A stretch of 36,147 bases of DNA from NCBI GenBank assembly GCA_037968835.1, contig JBBKWG010000143.1, forward strand, positions 1 through 36,147, given 5' to 3'. Made by a program: the position numbers and the translations under genes. The number at the start of each line of letters is the position of its first letter. The stretch's first letter is position 1. Under the pieces are notes generated by a model, which saw only the letters and a program-made list of their open reading frames with translations, was not told the DNA's origin and did not search any database. Source of the stretch: JBBKWG01 sp037968835 (GTDB lineage Bacteria; Pseudomonadota; Alphaproteobacteria; Rhodobacterales; Rhodobacteraceae). Below, piece after piece: positions 32,242-36,147 of this stretch.

Positions 32242-33081
32242 ATGTCTATCGCTGATGCAGATTCCAATGCGACCCCAAAAGGAGGCGATATTGTCCGGCG
32301 ACACCGTGTATCGACGAGGCTGTGGCACTGGATAAATTTCGCGGCACTGATAATCCTGCTGATGAGCGGGCTTATGATTTTCAACGCTCACCCGCGATTG
32401 TACTGGGGTGAATACGGCGCCAATCCCGATCCTTCCTGGTTTCAGATCGGCAGTCAGAATGGTGCAGGGTACACCCGCATCGGAAGCGTGCAGATAGGTA
32501 CCACCGGGGTGCTGGGAGTCTGGACGGACGATGGCGGAACCGTGCGCAACCGCGCTTTCCCGGACTGGGCGACACTTCCGTCAGACTACAATCTGGCCCT
32601 TGCTCGGCGATGGCATCTGACCTTTGCATGGGTGTTTTCAATAGGGCTGCTTGTTTTCACGATCGTGAGCCTAATCAACGGCCATTTCCGCCGCGACCTG
32701 CTTCCGACTTCGGACGAAATCAGACCACGTCATATCTGGTCCGATATCAAGGACCACGCGCGCCTTCGGTTTCCGCGCGGCGAGGCCGCCCTGCACTACA
32801 ACATTCTTCAAAAGACGAGCTATATCGGCGTCATCTTCTTTCTGATACCCGTCATGATTTTCACCGGGCTGACGATGTCGCCTGCATTGGATGCGATCTG
32901 GCCCTGGCTTTTGGACGTCTTTGGAGGCCGCCAGTCCGCGCGATCAATACACTTCATCACCGCGATCCTTTTAGTACTGTTCATCCTCGTACATCTCATC
33001 ATGGTGATCCTTGCAGGACCGTTTAACGAGATCCGATCGATGATTACCGGGCGCTTTCGCTTGCCCAAGGAGAAAGGCTGA
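32242..33081 (+). CDS. Cytochrome b561-like membrane anchor
   Basis: This 279-aa protein has four hydrophobic helices and heme-ligand-type histidines (RLWHWINFAALIILLMSG, RRWHLTFAWVFSIGLLVF, LHYNILQKTSYIGVIFF, SIHFITAILLVLFILVHLI). A ~70-residue periplasmic loop lies after helix one. This is the cytochrome b/b561 family that transfers electrons between quinone and a periplasmic partner. Its stop overlaps the next gene's ATG (TGATG), so it is the membrane partner of the molybdoenzyme that follows. Confidence 0.9.
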   Translation: MSIADADSNATPKGGDIVRRHRVSTRLWHWINFAALIILLMSGLMIFNAHPRLYWGEYGANPDPSWFQIGSQNGAGYTRIGSVQIGTTGVLGVWTDDGGTVRNRAFPDWATLPSDYNLALARRWHLTFAWVFSIGLLVFTIVSLINGHFRRDLLPTSDEIRPRHIWSDIKDHARLRFPRGEAALHYNILQKTSYIGVIFFLIPVMIFTGLTMSPALDAIWPWLLDVFGGRQSARSIHFITAILLVLFILVHLIMVILAGPFNEIRSMITGRFRLPKEKG

Positions 33082-33851
33082 TGTCCCGTCTGATTACCCG
33101 ACGAAAGTTTCTGAATGGCGTCGCGCTGAGTGCGCCTGCGGTTGTTATCGGATGTGACCGCCTTGGCGCTGCGCCCAGCTTCCGCGAGACAGTATTAAGT
33201 TCGGGAGAGTGGCTTTCATATCGAGTGCATCGGCTCATGGGTTCCGGCTCCCTGGCTCGGGAGTATACAGAGGCCGATCTCTCTCCAGAATTTCGCACAA
33301 ACGGGAACACTGATCCGGGAACGCAGGAGTATCGTCAGCATTTGGCAGAAGACTTCGCGAGCTGGAAGCTGCAAGTCGGCGGTCTCGTGAAGACAGCCCG
33401 AACCTACTCACTTGCCGATCTGAAATCACGTCCATCTCGCACGCAGATTACACGTCATGATTGTGTCGAGGGGTGGAGTGCGATCGGAAGCTGGAACGGA
33501 GTGCCCTTGGGCACGATCCTGGATGACGTGCAGTTGATGCCTGAAGCGCGCTACATTGTATTTCGATGTGCCGACAGCTTTGGAACCCGGACACCGACAC
33601 CCTACTACGAGAGTATCGATCTGATTGATGCATACCACCCGCAGACGATCCTGGCATATGGAATGAACGGCGAGGCCCTGCCAGTCGGCCATGGCGCTCC
33701 AATCCGACTGCGGGTTGAACGGCAACTTGGCTATAAACACGCCAAATTCATAATGCAGATCGAAGCGGTAGCCAGTCTGACAAGTATTGGCCGGGGAAAG
33801 GGTGGCTACTGGGAAGATGTCGGCTTTTATGACTGGTATGCTGGGATTTGA
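33081..33851 (+). CDS. Periplasmic molybdopterin oxidoreductase, YedY/sulfite-oxidase family
   Basis: This 256-aa protein begins with a Tat signal (MSRLITRRKFLNGVALSAPA; the following VVIGCDRL could be a lipoprotein-like site). The molybdenum-ligating Cys128 is in TRHDCVEGWSAIGSWNGVPL, and a later region YMNGEALPVGHGAPIRLRVE-like block (AYGMNGEALPVGHGAPIRL) is typical of the oxidoreductase molybdopterin-binding domain. The length suits stand-alone YedY-like (MsrP-like) catalytic subunits. With the b-type anchor it could reduce methionine sulfoxide or other S/N-oxides, or oxidise a small substrate. The particular reaction is unknown. Confidence 0.88.
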   Translation: MSRLITRRKFLNGVALSAPAVVIGCDRLGAAPSFRETVLSSGEWLSYRVHRLMGSGSLAREYTEADLSPEFRTNGNTDPGTQEYRQHLAEDFASWKLQVGGLVKTARTYSLADLKSRPSRTQITRHDCVEGWSAIGSWNGVPLGTILDDVQLMPEARYIVFRCADSFGTRTPTPYYESIDLIDAYHPQTILAYGMNGEALPVGHGAPIRLRVERQLGYKHAKFIMQIEAVASLTSIGRGKGGYWEDVGFYDWYAGI

Positions 33852-34162
33852 CGCGGGAATCCAAGGCGCTTTTACACGTTTCGCGCCATCGCCGGTCTCA
33901 GTCAGAATGGCTTCAGGGGAACCTGCGGCGGTGATGTGGCATTCCACCTTGAATTCGCTGCGCCAGCATCGCGGAGACAAACAACCAACAAAACGGAGCC
34001 TGCTTTTTCGCAAAGATGCAGAAAAAGATCGAACTTGCAATCGCAAGTCCCTCTGGAAAAATAAGAAAACTCAATCCGCCGGAACCCATATCGAGTAAAT
34101 GCAAACGGCGCCTCGCTCTCGTGCAAAGCGCCGTTCGTGGGTCACTCACAGGGGCCAACGTG
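33852..34162. other. Convergent intergenic region with a terminator
   Basis: No convincing gene in these 311 bp: open frames on both strands (for example 33787-34098 on plus) have no family features or clear ribosome-binding site. The region separates two converging genes and contains one strong inverted repeat near its end, listed separately. Confidence 0.5.
34104..34135. terminator. Inverted repeat between converging genes
   Basis: AACGGCGC and GCGCCGTT form a perfect 8-bp stem around a 16-nt loop, between the converging molybdoenzyme and membrane-protein genes. It could serve as a bidirectional terminator, although only short A/T runs flank it. Confidence 0.5.
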
Positions 34163-34666
34163 TCAGATTTCCGCGCTTGTACGCGCTAGGGTGAAATAAG
34201 CCCACGCCAGCACGGCACCGAAGGCCAGATGGCTGACAATGGTGATTGCGTTGCGCGCCATCTCGAACCACGGCCAGATCGCCGTGAACCCGTAGAAGTT
34301 GACTACATAGACAGCGAGACCGAAGACCGCACCCGCACCAATCGCAGCACCCAGCCTTAGGTTCATCCGGTTGATGATGAGCACAAAGATAATTGCCAGG
34401 ACGACGGCGAGCACGAAGTGTACAATCATGCCGATCAGAAAAATACTGAGATCGAATGTCGGTGGCACATCCGGCATCGGCAAAACGTCCGGCCCGAGTA
34501 AAATGCCCGCGATCATCTTAGGCGGACCCAGTGGACTTCCGCCGCCCACCAGCGGCACGAGAACCATCTCCATAACGATAAATACCAGTCCAGCAATCAG
34601 ACCAGCCAGAATCGTGGCCTTCCAGTCAGTGGACCGCGCGGAGGGGCCGGTATCCATATGTGACAT
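34163..34666 (-). CDS. Uncharacterised four-helix inner-membrane protein
   Basis: The start at 34666 (167 aa) has GGGAG upstream; a longer frame to 34702 has none. About four hydrophobic segments are visible (ILAGLIAGLVFIVMEMVLVP; FLIGMIVHFVLAVVLAIIFV; AAIGAGAVFGLAVYVVNFYG; ITIVSHLAFGAVLAWAYFTL). His residues in the helices (MIVHF, VSHLAF) are of the kind seen in membrane metal or heme proteins, but no motif was recognised. It resembles small uncharacterised DUF-type membrane proteins. It is monocistronic as far as seen. Confidence 0.7.
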   Translation of the reverse strand: MSHMDTGPSARSTDWKATILAGLIAGLVFIVMEMVLVPLVGGGSPLGPPKMIAGILLGPDVLPMPDVPPTFDLSIFLIGMIVHFVLAVVLAIIFVLIINRMNLRLGAAIGAGAVFGLAVYVVNFYGFTAIWPWFEMARNAITIVSHLAFGAVLAWAYFTLARTSAEI

Positions 34667-35228
34667 TGTCTTTACTCCCTTCAAATTATCCGTTGCCGCC
34701 AATCACGCGCCCGATCGTATTGCCCGGAAGCGCCAGAGACAGTTGACCATCGGCACACAATCAAATGTTCAGTCACTGCTTGGGTTCGATCATAAGCTGC
34801 GCGACCGGACTCGACCATGAATGCGCTTCGGTACCCAACGCAGTTGAGATGAGAACTTGCGACGATTGACGCTGTTCCGAAATCCTCAATGAACTAAAGT
34901 AAAATCGGAGTGACTCAGCGTTATTCCAGCCCTAGACAGTCGCCCTCCTTCTTCGCCGCCGCTGTCCGTTCAGTCGAGGCGTGCCAGCAGCTTCGACGTT
35001 CGACACATACCAAAGCCCTCTCCGCAGGGTGAGGATGCCCCGCCATTTCAACTCCGCCGCCCTGGCCCGCAACCACCGGCGCCAGTCCGGCGGGAACTAA
35101 TCCGCGTCACCATCACGGCCTTCCTGAGAGCGAGACCGCCCTTCCCGGCCCGCCTGAGCGCCGCGGCGCCGTTGGGATTGCCCAACTCCACTCCACGGGG
35201 CCTTGCGGTTGCCGGCGCCTCCTTCGAA
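34667..35228. other. Intergenic spacer, GC-rich in its second half
   Basis: No credible gene was seen. The first part probably holds the promoter of the membrane-protein gene. From about 34940 the sequence is GC-rich, many short frames are open, and it runs into the IS91 fragment, so it may be older transposon DNA. Confidence 0.4.
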
Positions 35229-35439
35229 CCACCGTCTCGTCAGCGCAGATGCCGAAACCGTGGCCTTCCGGTGGAAAGACTACCGCATCAAGCGCGGGGA
35301 TCGAATGAAGGTCATGCGCCTGCCTACGTCCGAGTTCATTCGCCGCTTCCTCGTCCACGTCCTGCCATCCGGCTTCCACCGCATCCGCCACACCGGCTTC
35401 CTCGCAAACGGCATCCGCCGCGACAGGATCGAGAAGATC
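35229..35439 (+). mobile_element. IS91-family transposase C-terminal fragment
   Basis: The plus-strand frame reads NHRLVSADAETVAFRWKDYR, KRGDRMKVMRLPTSEFIRRF and HVLPSGFHRIRHTGFLANGI. This is the conserved C-terminal region of IS91-type (HUH/Y2) transposases, following the catalytic tyrosine region. The catalytic part is absent and no terminal sequence was recognised. The frame stays open directly into recombinase sequence. Confidence 0.8.
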
Positions 35440-36147
35440 AACCCCGCGCCCCTGGTCGGAAAGCTTCGTGATGAGACCGGCGATCGGCTAACGCCAACCT
35501 ACAGCGTCAAGTCTGGTCGCCGTCATCGCTACTATGTGTCGAACCGACTGATCTCCGGTGGGCCGGACCCAACGGCCTGGCGCCTGCCGGCCGGGAAATT
35601 GGAAACATTGATCGCCGAGGTGATTGCGGATCATCTCGAGGCTGCCGTCGCCGAACACCGGATCCTGGCCTCTCCCGATCTGCGCGGCGGATCTGATGGT
35701 GACGTGAAGCTTCTCGACGTATTGAAGCAACTAAGGTCAGGCCAGGCAAATCTCCTGAGCAACCTTTTGTCGACCGGGACTATCGCACCGCAGTCCCTGA
35801 TCCTTACACTCGGCCGCGATCACCTGGCGGCAACCCTTGGTATCCATCAAGATGGACTTGCCGAAAACATCGACCGGATCGTCAAAGACCTCCGGATGCG
35901 TCGCCGCGGTGTCGAAGCAAGGCTCATCATCGGTGAGAAACCCGCGCCCGCCGATCCGGTTCTCCTCAGAACCTTGCGTGATGCGCATCGCTGGTCAGCT
36001 TTGCTCAAGAGCGGTGTCGCGCTTGGAGACATCGCGCGCGAGGCCGGACATCACGATGTCCACATCCGGACCCGCGTCCAACTGGCGTATCTGTCCCCTA
36101 GAATCCAGCGTGCCATCACCGACGGAACATTCCCGCCGGACATCACT
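35440..36147 (+). pseudogene. Large serine recombinase C-terminal part, running off the window
   Basis: In the same frame as the IS91 fragment, PLVGKLRDETGDRLTPTYSV and SGRRHRYYVSNRLISGG give the zinc-ribbon-type region of large serine recombinases. A coiled-coil-like segment (WRLPAGKLETLIAEVIADHL) follows, and finally the C-terminal HTH (GVALGDIAREAGHHDVHIRT and VQLAYLSPRIQRAITDG). The catalytic Ser domain and Recombinase domain are missing, replaced by IS91 sequence. No start codon of its own is evident. The frame is still open at the window end and lacks any stop for more than 900 bp from 35229. Confidence 0.75.

Noticed and set aside
33787..34098. 103-aa plus-strand frame after the molybdoenzyme
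   Set aside because: It begins inside the preceding gene, has no domain and crosses a convergent intergenic region.

Overview
The window looks like an accessory stretch of an alphaproteobacterial replicon, most likely Rhodobacterales or Roseobacter-like. The basis is overall codon and GC character, the aminoethylphosphonate (AEP) genes, and the style of IS6, IS91 and large serine-recombinase remnants. It is catabolic and stress-related cargo separated by decayed mobile DNA. No rRNA, tRNA, CRISPR array, replication or conjugation gene was recognised.

Region A (1-5924) is one minus-strand operon facing a divergent LacI-type regulator. In transcription order it encodes a membrane desaturase/hydroxylase-like oxygenase (MocD-like), a Rieske-type ferredoxin (MocE-like), a divergent PanB-like protein, and a sugar-type ABC importer (binding protein, permease, and an ATPase cut by the window edge). 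The gene set recalls rhizopine (O-methyl-inosamine) catabolism, where MocDEF is proposed to O-demethylate the ligand. Two oddities stand out: the Rieske protein has Tyr in place of one cluster Cys, and the oxygenase has an ideal ribosome-binding site in front of an ATC codon.

Region B (about 6.2-24.1 kb) is a large phosphonate-catabolism locus bounded on one side by a dead IS6-family element. It has two oxidative routes plus transport. TmpA/TmpB-like genes would convert trimethylated AEP to glycine betaine and phosphate. PhnW, PhnY and PhnA would take AEP through phosphonoacetaldehyde and phosphonoacetate to acetate and phosphate. A PbfA-like lyase would feed hydroxylated AEP into phosphonoacetaldehyde. 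An ABC importer (binding protein, ATPase, fused double permease) and an EamA carrier accompany them. A LysR regulator diverges from phnW, and an 805-aa FAD/GcvT demethylating-type dehydrogenase diverges from a DeoR regulator. Together they could handle AEP, hydroxy-AEP and N-methylated AEP.

Region C (24.1-27.3 kb) is a gene graveyard: a TetR gene interrupted by an in-frame TAG, a GAF-like fragment with a deletion, a broken large serine recombinase, and a repeat cluster containing a perfect 10-bp inverted repeat.

Region D (27.3-34.7 kb) is an envelope metal/redox module. A minus-strand run encodes a Cys-containing exported protein, a collapsed multicopper oxidase, a Tat-exported BNR protein, a DUF411 metal-binding protein, a 35-aa membrane peptide, a cytochrome c and a sialidase-fold exported protein. 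It points to periplasmic copper handling. On the plus strand, past an IS6 fragment, are an HdeA-like protein carrying nine pentapeptide DEM-type repeats, then a cytochrome b561-like anchor overlapping a sulfite-oxidase-family molybdoenzyme. A minus-strand four-helix membrane protein closes the module.

Region E (35.2 kb to the end) is an IS91 transposase fragment joined in frame to the C-terminal part of another serine recombinase. Recombinase remnants thus lie on both sides of region D.
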